Below, piece after piece: positions 1 to 5,830 of a stretch of 5,830 nt of DNA. The stretch covers positions 1 to 5,830 of the forward strand of contig DAIDKA010000256.1 in the NCBI GenBank assembly GCA_027451085.1, in the 5' to 3' direction. How positions within the stretch are numbered: position 1 is the first letter of the stretch; every line of letters begins with the position of its first letter. Source of the DNA: Gammaproteobacteria bacterium (lineage in GTDB: Bacteria > Pseudomonadota > Gammaproteobacteria > Steroidobacterales > Steroidobacteraceae). The notes under the pieces are model-generated. The model was given only the letters and a program-made list of their open reading frames with translations. It was not told the origin of the DNA and did no database searches. The position numbers and the translations under genes are program-made.

Positions 1-1
1 C

Positions 2-715
2 TGGCGCGCCGCCTACCTGCTGCATGGGGTCATTTTCGTCGGCATGGCGCTGCTGGGGCTGCTGCTGCCCGCAACCCGGCCCGCCCCACCTGCCGGGCGC
101 AGTTCCACCCTGGCGCTGCTGGCAAGCCGCGAGGGCATCGAGCCGCTGCGGCTCGCACTGACCTTCGGCCTGCTGATCTTCCTCGGACTGGGCGTGAGCG
201 TCGTGTACCCGGGCTATCTGTCCCGGCTGCATGGCATGACCATCAGCCACGCTTCGAGCCTGCTGGCGGTCGCGAATCTCACCATGATCCTGGGCAGCAT
301 GCTGAGCGGCGTGCTCCTGACCCGCGGCATGAAGACTCTGACACTATTCCTGGGATTGACGGTGGTGGGCGCCATCGCGGGCATGGGCACCTTCGCGCCT
401 TCGCGCTGGCTCGGCGCCACCCTTGTGGCGCTGCTGCTGTGGCAGGTGTGCACCGGCGCGGCCATGGCGATCTGCGCCTCGCTGCTGCCGCGCGTGGTCA
501 CGCCGGCGCACCGCGCGGCGGCCGCAGGCCTGCTGTCCCAGACCGGCGCCATCCTGACCTTCATCACCCCGACAGTGTGGGTGCCCGCGGTCGCGGGCGG
601 CCGGTGGATCGTGCCAGCGCTGATCATTGCCGGCGGCTGGGTCCTGGCGGCAGCGCTGCTGCCGCAGCCCGTGGCCCGGCCCGCTGCGGCCGGCACCGCA
701 CCTGCCCGCGGCTAG
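2..715 (+). CDS. Major facilitator superfamily transporter, C-terminal half (5' end outside window)
   Basis: This is an inner-membrane secondary transporter; its substrate cannot be told from the sequence. The frame is open from base 2 (reading WRAAYLLHG) to a TAG at 713-715, so the gene starts before the window and the ATG at 44 is an internal methionine. The opening stretch, a tryptophan-arginine pair followed by a hydrophobic helix ending in LLLP, looks like the sixth helix of an MFS protein. A hydrophilic Pro/Arg-rich central loop follows. Six more hydrophobic stretches then match helices 7-12: LTFGLLIFLGLGVSVVYPGY, the HASSLLAVANLTMILGSMLS region, LTLFLGLTVVGAIAGMGTF, the LVALLLWQVCTGAAMAI region, the GLLSQTGAILTFITPTVWVP region, and WIVPALIIAGGWVLAAALL. 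The tail is short and Pro/Ala-rich. The downstream neighbour on the same strand is a TonB-dependent receptor 240 bases away, so joint uptake of one ligand is possible but is inference. The family call is fairly sure; the specificity is unknown. Confidence 0.85.
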   Translation, partial: WRAAYLLHGVIFVGMALLGLLLPATRPAPPAGRSSTLALLASREGIEPLRLALTFGLLIFLGLGVSVVYPGYLSRLHGMTISHASSLLAVANLTMILGSMLSGVLLTRGMKTLTLFLGLTVVGAIAGMGTFAPSRWLGATLVALLLWQVCTGAAMAICASLLPRVVTPAHRAAAAGLLSQTGAILTFITPTVWVPAVAGGRWIVPALIIAGGWVLAAALLPQPVARPAAAGTAPARG

Positions 716-871
716 CAGCGGATCACCGCCGCCGGCTCACGCTCATATCCCGGTCCCACCTGATTTTCGCGGTGGGGCGCGATTCTTCGCACCGTCCTTG
801 CAACGCGCCTGGCTCGCGTCCCGTGCCGGACCACGTGCCTCTCCGCCATCCGGCTTCACCACGCACTGTCA

Positions 872-884
872 TGCGAATGTCGCA
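872..884. promoter_or_regulatory. Short inverted repeat TGCGA-ATG-TCGCA upstream of the receptor gene
   Basis: The 240-base gap 716-955 holds no convincing gene. Within it, TGCGA (872-876) and TCGCA (880-884) form a perfect 5-bp inverted repeat with a 3-base spacer, about 70 bases before the receptor start. It is followed by a locally A/T-richer stretch (888-915), which is unusual in this GC-rich window. This could be an operator or part of a promoter region. I see no good -35/-10 pair and nothing resembling a Fur box. Arms this short occur by chance in GC-rich DNA, so confidence is low. Confidence 0.2.
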
Positions 885-941
885 CAACTGAAAACTTTAC
901 GAAACACAGTAACTCCAGCATCGCCGGGTCTCAATATCTCC

Positions 942-949
942 AGGGAGAA
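942..949 (+). promoter_or_regulatory. Ribosome binding site of the TonB-dependent receptor
   Basis: AGGGAGAA lies with its GGAG core (944-947) eight bases before the ATG at 956. This is a good Shine-Dalgarno match and supports 956 as the start. The same start gives a complete Sec signal peptide. Confidence 0.7.
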
Positions 950-955
950 CCCCAG

Positions 956-3289
956 ATGCCGGCCCGCACCGTCCGCTCCTCTCATGCCATCCATCTTGCC
1001 GTATTGTGTGCCCTTGCCGGTGCAGGCAGCGCTCACGCCGCTGACAGCGACGCTGATACCACCTCCTCCCTGCCGACCGTCCTGGTGCAGGCCCAGTCCG
1101 ATACGGACTCCGCCATCACCCAGGCACCCACGCTGACACCGTTGGACGCCACCCAGCCCACCGCCGTCATCAGCCAGCACTTCATCGAAAACAACATGCC
1201 GCTGACGAGCAACTTCTCCGAGATCGTCGCGCTTTCGCCCAGCGTGCAGTCGGTGTCCCCCAACGGCCCGGGTCTGATGGAGAACCAGGTCCTGAGCATC
1301 CGTGGCTTCGTCGACGGCCAGTACAACGTCACCTTCGACGGCATCCCTTTCCAGGACTCCAACGACTTCACCCATCACTCGACTTCGTACTTCATGACCC
1401 ACGACCTGGGCGGGGTTGAAGTCGACTACGGTCCCGGCACTGCCGCCACCATCGGCAACGCCACCTTCTGCTGCAGCATCGACAACCAGTCCAAGGCGCC
1501 GGATGCCCAGACCACCCTCACGCCCTATGTGAGCTTCGGCAGCTTCCACACCCAGGTCTATGGCGCCGAATTCGATACCGGCAAGATCGACAAGTGGGGC
1601 GGCGCCGCGGGCTATGTCGATGCCGAGAGCGCCTCGAGCGACGGCTACCTGACCAACATGGGCCAGTTGCGCAAGAACATCTTCTCCAAGTTCGAGGTCC
1701 CGGTGGCCGACAACACGGTGATGACATTCGTCGCCATGTACAACCAGGTGCACCAGACCGTCGGCGTGGGCGCCACCGCCGCCCAGATCGCCCAGTACGG
1801 CCCCACCTGGGGTCTGTCCTCCGACCCCACCAGCCAGGACTACTACGGCTATAACTACGACCAGATCCACACCGACTTCGAATACATCGGCATCAAGTCC
1901 CAGCTGGGCAACTGGAGCCTCGACAACAAGGTCTACACCAACGCCTACTACCACACCGGCCACAACGGCGAAGACCCCAACGGCGAGACGCCCAACGGCA
2001 CCTACTTCGGCGCCAACGACGTTCCCGGCCAGCTACTGACAAACAACTACCGCTCCTGGGGCGACACCTTCAGCGCCACGTACACCGTCGGCACCTTCGG
2101 CGACGTCAAGACCGGCGTCTGGGCCGACCGCCAGTCCAACGAGCGTGGCCTGCCGGAGGTCGATGAGACCCTGGGCGGCGCGATCAACCCCAACGGCGCC
2201 AACTGGCTCACCTATGCCGGCAGCAGCACCTGCAGCCTGTCTGACGGCTCCACCGCCAGCACCATGCCGGCGACGCCCGGCTCGACCATCGCGCAGCCGA
2301 CCGCCGCTGAAATCTTCGGTGCCTACAGCTGCAACGGCGGCCGCCTGCTCAGCCAGAAGCTGATCACCCTGCAGCCGTACCTGATGGTCGACTGGAACGT
2401 GCTGCCAGGGCTGACCCTGTCCCCCGGCATCCGCTACGATCACTTCGAGCGTGACGTCAATGCCCTTGTCAACGTCGACACCTCCACCGCGCAGGTCTAC
2501 GACAACACCTACTCGGCCGCGCTGCCGTCATTCCTGGCCCACTACTCGATCACGACCAACTGGGCCGCCTACCTCCAGGCCGCCAAGGGCTTCATGGCGC
2601 CGAACGAGAAGGACTTCAACAGCAACGTGCCGAACTCGTCCAACCTCCAGCCGCAGGAGACCTGGAGCTATCAGGCCGGCAGCAGCTGGCAGGACAGGCA
2701 GCTGTCGGTCTCGGGCGACATCTACTATATCCACTTCTCCAACGAGATCTTCCACGAGAACATCAGCGGCCAAGGCACCATCTACACCAATGGCGGCGGC
2801 ACCAACTACAAGGGCATCGAGTTCAATGCCACCTACTACGTTGGCATGGGCCTCAGCCTCTACGCCAACGGCTCGATCAACCGTGCAAAGGTGATCGAGG
2901 ATGCGCAGACCAACTGCACCACCGGCAACTGCACCGGCGGCCTGTGGGTGCCGAATGCGCCGAATGCGACACTGGCCTACGGCGTGATCTATGATCAGCA
3001 CGGCTTCTACGCCTCGCTGCTCAACAAGCGTGTCGGCCACACCTACTACGCCGCAGGTGAACAGGATGCCATCGGCTCCTACAGCATCCTCAATGCTGCG
3101 CTGGGCTACACCTTCGGTGACAATGCCGGGCGGTTCCGGGGTGCGTCCGTCAAGGTGGACATCAACAACCTGGCCAACAACACCGGCATCTTCGCTTATG
3201 CCGGCGCCACGGCCTACCTTGGCACCGCGCTGTACTGGACCATTCCGGAGCGCAACTTCGACGTGACGCTGTCGGTGCCGATCCGGTAA
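956..3289 (+). CDS. TonB-dependent outer-membrane receptor
   Basis: This is a 777-residue outer-membrane beta-barrel receptor that should bring a ligand (iron-siderophore or another large substrate) into the periplasm using TonB-ExbBD energy. Residues 1-28 are a Sec signal peptide with an AHA|AD cleavage site. PTVLVQA (40-46) is a plausible TonB box. The plug spans about 66-180 and includes VISQHFIENN, a conserved LSIRGF (113-118), the VTFDGIPFQDSNDFTHHSTS region and the VEVDYGPGTAATIGNATF region. The barrel follows from about 190 to the end, with alternating aromatic strands and long Gly/Asn-rich loops. Length is normal for the family. Four loop cysteines (426, 459; 654, 659) may form two disulfides. 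Two things are odd. Residues 172-173 are Cys-Cys where such plugs normally have Gly-Gly, and the last strand ends in Pro-Ile-Arg instead of the usual terminal aromatic residue. The start is fixed by the Shine-Dalgarno and signal peptide. The ligand is unknown, and no adjacent siderophore genes or Fur box are seen. Confidence 0.93.
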   Translation: MPARTVRSSHAIHLAVLCALAGAGSAHAADSDADTTSSLPTVLVQAQSDTDSAITQAPTLTPLDATQPTAVISQHFIENNMPLTSNFSEIVALSPSVQSVSPNGPGLMENQVLSIRGFVDGQYNVTFDGIPFQDSNDFTHHSTSYFMTHDLGGVEVDYGPGTAATIGNATFCCSIDNQSKAPDAQTTLTPYVSFGSFHTQVYGAEFDTGKIDKWGGAAGYVDAESASSDGYLTNMGQLRKNIFSKFEVPVADNTVMTFVAMYNQVHQTVGVGATAAQIAQYGPTWGLSSDPTSQDYYGYNYDQIHTDFEYIGIKSQLGNWSLDNKVYTNAYYHTGHNGEDPNGETPNGTYFGANDVPGQLLTNNYRSWGDTFSATYTVGTFGDVKTGVWADRQSNERGLPEVDETLGGAINPNGANWLTYAGSSTCSLSDGSTASTMPATPGSTIAQPTAAEIFGAYSCNGGRLLSQKLITLQPYLMVDWNVLPGLTLSPGIRYDHFERDVNALVNVDTSTAQVYDNTYSAALPSFLAHYSITTNWAAYLQAAKGFMAPNEKDFNSNVPNSSNLQPQETWSYQAGSSWQDRQLSVSGDIYYIHFSNEIFHENISGQGTIYTNGGGTNYKGIEFNATYYVGMGLSLYANGSINRAKVIEDAQTNCTTGNCTGGLWVPNAPNATLAYGVIYDQHGFYASLLNKRVGHTYYAAGEQDAIGSYSILNAALGYTFGDNAGRFRGASVKVDINNLANNTGIFAYAGATAYLGTALYWTIPERNFDVTLSVPIR

Positions 3290-3309
3290 GCGGCCGCCAG
3301 AGCGTGTGC

Positions 3310-3331
3310 TCCGGGCGCTACGGCTCCCGGA
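3310..3331. repeat. Small GC-rich hairpin after the receptor gene
   Basis: TCCGGG (3310-3315) pairs perfectly with CCCGGA (3326-3331) across a 10-base loop. It lies 21 bases after the receptor stop codon and just before the stronger hairpin at 3336-3364. It may add to transcript-end structure, but 6 bp in GC-rich DNA is weak evidence alone. Confidence 0.3.
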
Positions 3332-3335
3332 CTGC

Positions 3336-3364
3336 CCGGCCTGGCTGCCCGACAGCCAGGCCGG
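3336..3364. terminator. Strong GC-rich stem-loop between convergent genes, possible bidirectional terminator
   Basis: A perfect 12-bp stem pairs CCGGCCTGGCTG (3336-3347) with CAGCCAGGCCGG (3353-3364) across a five-base loop, CCCGA. It sits between the receptor stop (3289) and the putA stop (3393), where both transcripts end, so it could act in both directions. No run of T follows it on either strand, so it is not a classic intrinsic terminator. It may instead act as a 3'-end stabilising or pausing hairpin. The structure is certain; the role is inferred. Confidence 0.55.
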
Positions 3365-3378
3365 CTCCGCGCCGTCCA

Positions 3379-3390
3379 TCGATCGATCGA
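3379..3390. repeat. 12-bp perfect palindrome of tandem ATCG units
   Basis: TCGATCGATCGA reads the same on both strands and is part of a three-unit ATCG run starting at 3378. It ends two bases short of the putA stop codon (3395-3393 on the minus strand). It contains two GATC sites. It may be only a tetranucleotide microsatellite. Confidence 0.5.
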
Positions 3391-3392
3391 CG

Positions 3393-5830
3393 TCAAGACA
3401 GCCTCAGCAGGCTGGTATCGCCACCCAGGGCGGCGGTGTTGGTGGTCACCACCTGTTCGGTGACAAAGCGCGCGAGATAGTGCGGGCCGCCGGCCTTGGG
3501 GCCGGTGCCGGACAGGCCGCAGCCGCCGAAGGGCTGCACCCCCACCACCGCGCCGATGATGTTGCGGTTCACGTAGACATTGCCCACCCGGGCACGGGCG
3601 GCGATGTCGCGCGCCACGCTGTCGATGCGGCTGTGCACGCCCAGAGTCAGACCGAAGCCCTTGGCGTTGACCGCATCGACCATGTTCATGAGTTCGTCCG
3701 CGCGGAAACGCACGATGTGCAGCACCGGCCCGAAGACCTCGCGGCTGACGTCCGCCAGCGATCCCACCTCCACCGCGACCGGCGCCACGAAGCGTCCCTC
3801 GAGGCCCTGCGGAACCCGCACGCGGTGTGACCAGGCTGCGATCTTCACAACCTCCGCGATGTAGTCCTCGAGACTGCCTTGCGCCTCATCGTCGATGACC
3901 GGGCCCACGTCGGTGCCCAGCAGCGCCGGATCCCCCAGCACGATTTCATCCATCTGCCCGGCCAGCAGTTCCTGCACGCGGGGCGCGATCTCGTCCTGCA
4001 GCAGCAGCACCCGCAGCGCCGAGCAGCGTTGGCCGGCGCTGTTGAACGCCGAAGCCACCACATCCAGCACCACCTGCTCCGGCAGCGCCGAGCTGTCCAC
4101 CAGCATGGCGTTGATCCCGCCGGTCTCGGCGATCAGCAGCGGCAGCGCCACATTGCGCTCAGCCAGGCTGCGGGCGATGGCACGCGCCGTCGCCGTCGAG
4201 CCGGTGAACACAACGCCTGCGATGCGCGGATCATGTGTCACGGCGGCGCCCACCGAGCCATCGCCCGCCAGCATCTGCAGTGCATCCGCGGGCACACCGG
4301 CCTCATGCAGCAGTTGCACAGCCAGCGCCGCGCACTTCGGGGTCTGCTCGGCGGGCTTGGCGATCACGGCATTGCCAGTCACCAGCGCGGCGGCCACCTG
4401 GCCGGTGAAGATGGACACGGGGAAATTCCACGGGCTGATGCAGGCGAACACGCCCCGCCCCCGGACCTTCAGGACATTGAGTTCACCGGTGGGTCCTGGA
4501 CAGGTCTGCGGCGCGAACAGCAGCCGCGCCTGCACGGCGTAGTAGCGCAGGAAGTCGATGGCTTCGCGCACCTCTGCCACGCTGTCCGGCACCGTGCGCC
4601 CGGCTTCCAGCACGCAGTGCGCGACGAGGTCCGCGCGGCGCTGTTCAAACAGCTCCGCGGCCCGCTCCAGCAACGCGGCGCGCTCATCCACCGGGCGCCG
4701 GTCCCAGGCCACCCAGGCGGCAGCGGCTACCGCCACGGCAGCCTCCACGGCCTGCGGCAGCGACGCCTGCGGAATTGAAATTCGTGCCACCTCGGGCGCC
4801 GCAGCCTCGAGCTGCCGCTGCAGTGTCAAAAGCTCATTGCCGTCGGCAAAATTCACGCCGCGGGAATTGCGCCGTGCGGCGCCGAACAGCTCCTGCGGCA
4901 GGGCAATGTCGGGATGGGCCGCCGGGGCGTTGCCCTCGGCGAGCGCCACCGGGTCAGCCACCACCTGCTCCACCGGCAACCGGGCATCGACGATGCGGTT
5001 CACGAACGAGGCATTGGCGCCGTTCTCCAGCAGCCGCCGCACCAGGTACGGCAGCAGGTCCTCGTGCGCAGCCACCGGCGCATAGACGCGGCAAGCAGGC
5101 CCGGGTTCTTCGGCTGCGCCCAGCACCTGTGCATACAGCTCCTCGCCCATGCCATGCAGGCGCTGGTATTCCCATGCGTGCGCGGGCGCCTGTGCCATGA
5201 TGCTGCCGATGAACGCCACGCCATGCGCGTTATGGGTCGCGAACTGCGGATAGATGACATCCGGCGCGGCTGCCAGCTGGCGGGCACAGGCCATCCAGGA
5301 GACGTCCGTGTTGTGCTTGCGCGTGAATACCGGGAAACCATCGAGGCCCCGCTCCTGCGCGCGTTTGATCTCGGTGTCCCAGTAGGCACCCTTGACCAGC
5401 CGCACGCACAGCCGGCGCTGGTGCACGCGGGCCTGCTGGATCAGCCACGCAAGTACCGCCGGCGCACGCTTCTGGTAGGCCTGCACCGCGACTCCGAAGC
5501 CACCGCTGGCCGCAGCCCGGTCCTTGAGCGCCAGGCCGACCAGCTGCAGTGACAGCTCCAGGCGGTCCACCTCCTCCGCATCCACCGTCAGCCCGATGCC
5601 CTGGGCGGCCGCAAGCTGCAGCAGTTCGACCAGCTTCGGCCCCAGCTGCGCCAGCACCTGGGGCGCGCGCGCGAATTCATAGCGCGGATGCAGCGCCTAG
5701 AGCTTGATCGAAATGCCCGGACGGGCGTGAACCGGCAGATTCCGCTCGCCGTGCGCGCCAACTGCCAGGATCGCCTCGCGGTACCTGTCAAAATAGCGCG
5801 CCGCATCGCCGCGCGTCAGGGCCGCTTCCC
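3393..5830 (-). pseudogene. putA: putA: proline dehydrogenase / P5C dehydrogenase, interrupted by an in-frame TAG, 5' end outside window
   Basis: PutA oxidises proline to P5C with FAD and then to glutamate with NAD+. The frame reads from the right edge (EAALTRGDAARYF, from 5828) to ISIKL, meets TAG at 5699-5697, then continues ALHPRY and onward to TGA at 3395-3393 with no frameshift. Numbering from a GTG at 5657, the FAD-barrel motifs are DAEE (26-29), RLVKGAYWDTEIKRAQ (86-101), YPQFATHNAH (136-145) and RRLLENGAN (207-215). Proline-site residues matching E. coli Asp370, Tyr540, Arg555, Arg556 and Glu559 are all kept (D26, Y192, R207, R208, E211). The aldehyde dehydrogenase part has SPWNFP (408-413), FTGST (484-488), catalytic Glu511 in AETGG and catalytic Cys545 in GQRCS. 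The protein ends in NTAALGGDTSLL, a PutA C-terminal motif, directly after the dehydrogenase, as in the short PutA type. Any N-terminal DNA-binding domain would be outside the window. The domain linker is about 27 residues shorter than in E. coli. Family identity is near certain. Whether the gene is truly dead or the TAG is a sequence error is open. Confidence 0.85.
5697..5699 (-). other. In-frame amber codon inside putA
   Basis: On the minus strand the codons read GGC ATT TCG ATC AAG CTC TAG GCG CTG CAT CCG CGC TAT, that is GISIKL-stop-ALHPRY. E. coli PutA has GISIKLSALHPRY, with the serine (331 by my count) at the stop position. A single C-to-A change from TCG gives TAG. The codon for the lysine matching E. 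coli Lys329, a proline-site residue, is at 5705-5703, upstream of the stop. The nearest in-frame restart candidate is the GTG at 5657, which has no Shine-Dalgarno before it. A restart product would lack that lysine. Confidence 0.9.

Noticed and set aside
825..854. Inverted repeat GCCGGA ... TCCGGC in the gap before the receptor
   Set aside because: Six-base arms with an 18-base loop and no extension; expected by chance in GC-rich DNA.
716..955. Fur box or sigma-70 promoter before the receptor
   Set aside because: No GATAATGATAATCATTATC-like sequence and no properly spaced -35/-10 pair found. TTGCAA at 798-803 has no partner.
869..1963. Long open frame on the minus strand (364 codons) opposite the receptor
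   Set aside because: It is a Val/Gly/Asp-rich low-complexity translation, antisense to a clearly real receptor. This is typical of high-GC third-position bias and matches no family.
2950..2967. Tandem 9-base repeat GCCGAATGC x2 in the receptor
   Set aside because: It encodes a short PNA-PNA motif in a barrel loop region and is too short to be a meaningful repeat.
2528..3379. Minus-strand open frame (283 codons) opposite the receptor's 3' half
   Set aside because: Antisense shadow of the receptor's 3' half, with a composition artefact and no recognisable domain.
3879..4778. Plus-strand open frame of 299 codons across putA
   Set aside because: It is His/Arg/Gln-rich translation antisense to conserved aldehyde dehydrogenase sequence, with no ribosome binding site or domain; a shadow frame.
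5655..5657. GTG as the true start of a shorter PutA
   Set aside because: No Shine-Dalgarno precedes it, and recognisable PutA sequence continues in frame upstream (ALHPRYEF, then ISIKL beyond the TAG), so the real start is outside the window.
5697..5699. Genome-wide reassignment of TAG to an amino acid
   Set aside because: The transporter gene ends with TAG at 713-715 at a sensible protein end, so TAG seems to work as a normal stop here. A special case at this site cannot be excluded.

Overview
The window is high-GC bacterial DNA. It carries an outer-membrane TonB-dependent receptor with a Sec signal peptide, so the organism is Gram-negative. It also carries a fused proline dehydrogenase / P5C dehydrogenase (PutA), which is typical of Proteobacteria. 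The wording of the receptor plug and the short PutA type suggest a proteobacterium, perhaps near the Xanthomonadales/Nevskiales, but this rests on memory and cannot be settled from the sequence alone.

Layout: (1) bases 2-715, plus strand: the C-terminal half (six transmembrane segments) of a major facilitator superfamily transporter whose start lies outside the window. (2) 716-955: a 240-base gap with no convincing gene. It holds a short inverted repeat and, just before the next gene, a good Shine-Dalgarno. (3) 956-3289, plus strand: a complete 777-residue TonB-dependent receptor. (4) 3290-3392: a short convergent gap with two GC-rich hairpins and a 12-bp ATCG-type palindrome. (5) 3393-5830, minus strand: most of putA, running off the right edge and interrupted by one in-frame TAG at 5699-5697.

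How the genes relate: the transporter and receptor point the same way and could form an outer-membrane plus inner-membrane uptake pair, but the gap is 240 bases and the substrate is unknown. putA is convergent with them and is functionally separate: it oxidises proline to glutamate. The two gene ends share a GC-rich stem-loop that could stop transcription from both sides.

The main observation is the putA lesion. The reading frame and its recognisable PutA sequence continue on both sides of the TAG, which replaces the serine of the conserved ISIKLSALHPRY motif. A TCG-to-TAG single-base change explains it. The stop separates a substrate-binding lysine (upstream) from the rest of the catalytic barrel (downstream). 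A second oddity in the same gene is a linker between its two enzyme domains that is about 27 residues shorter than in E. coli PutA. The receptor also has an odd plug, with Cys-Cys where relatives usually have Gly-Gly. I found no RNA gene, CRISPR array, insertion sequence or obvious new defence or mobile system.
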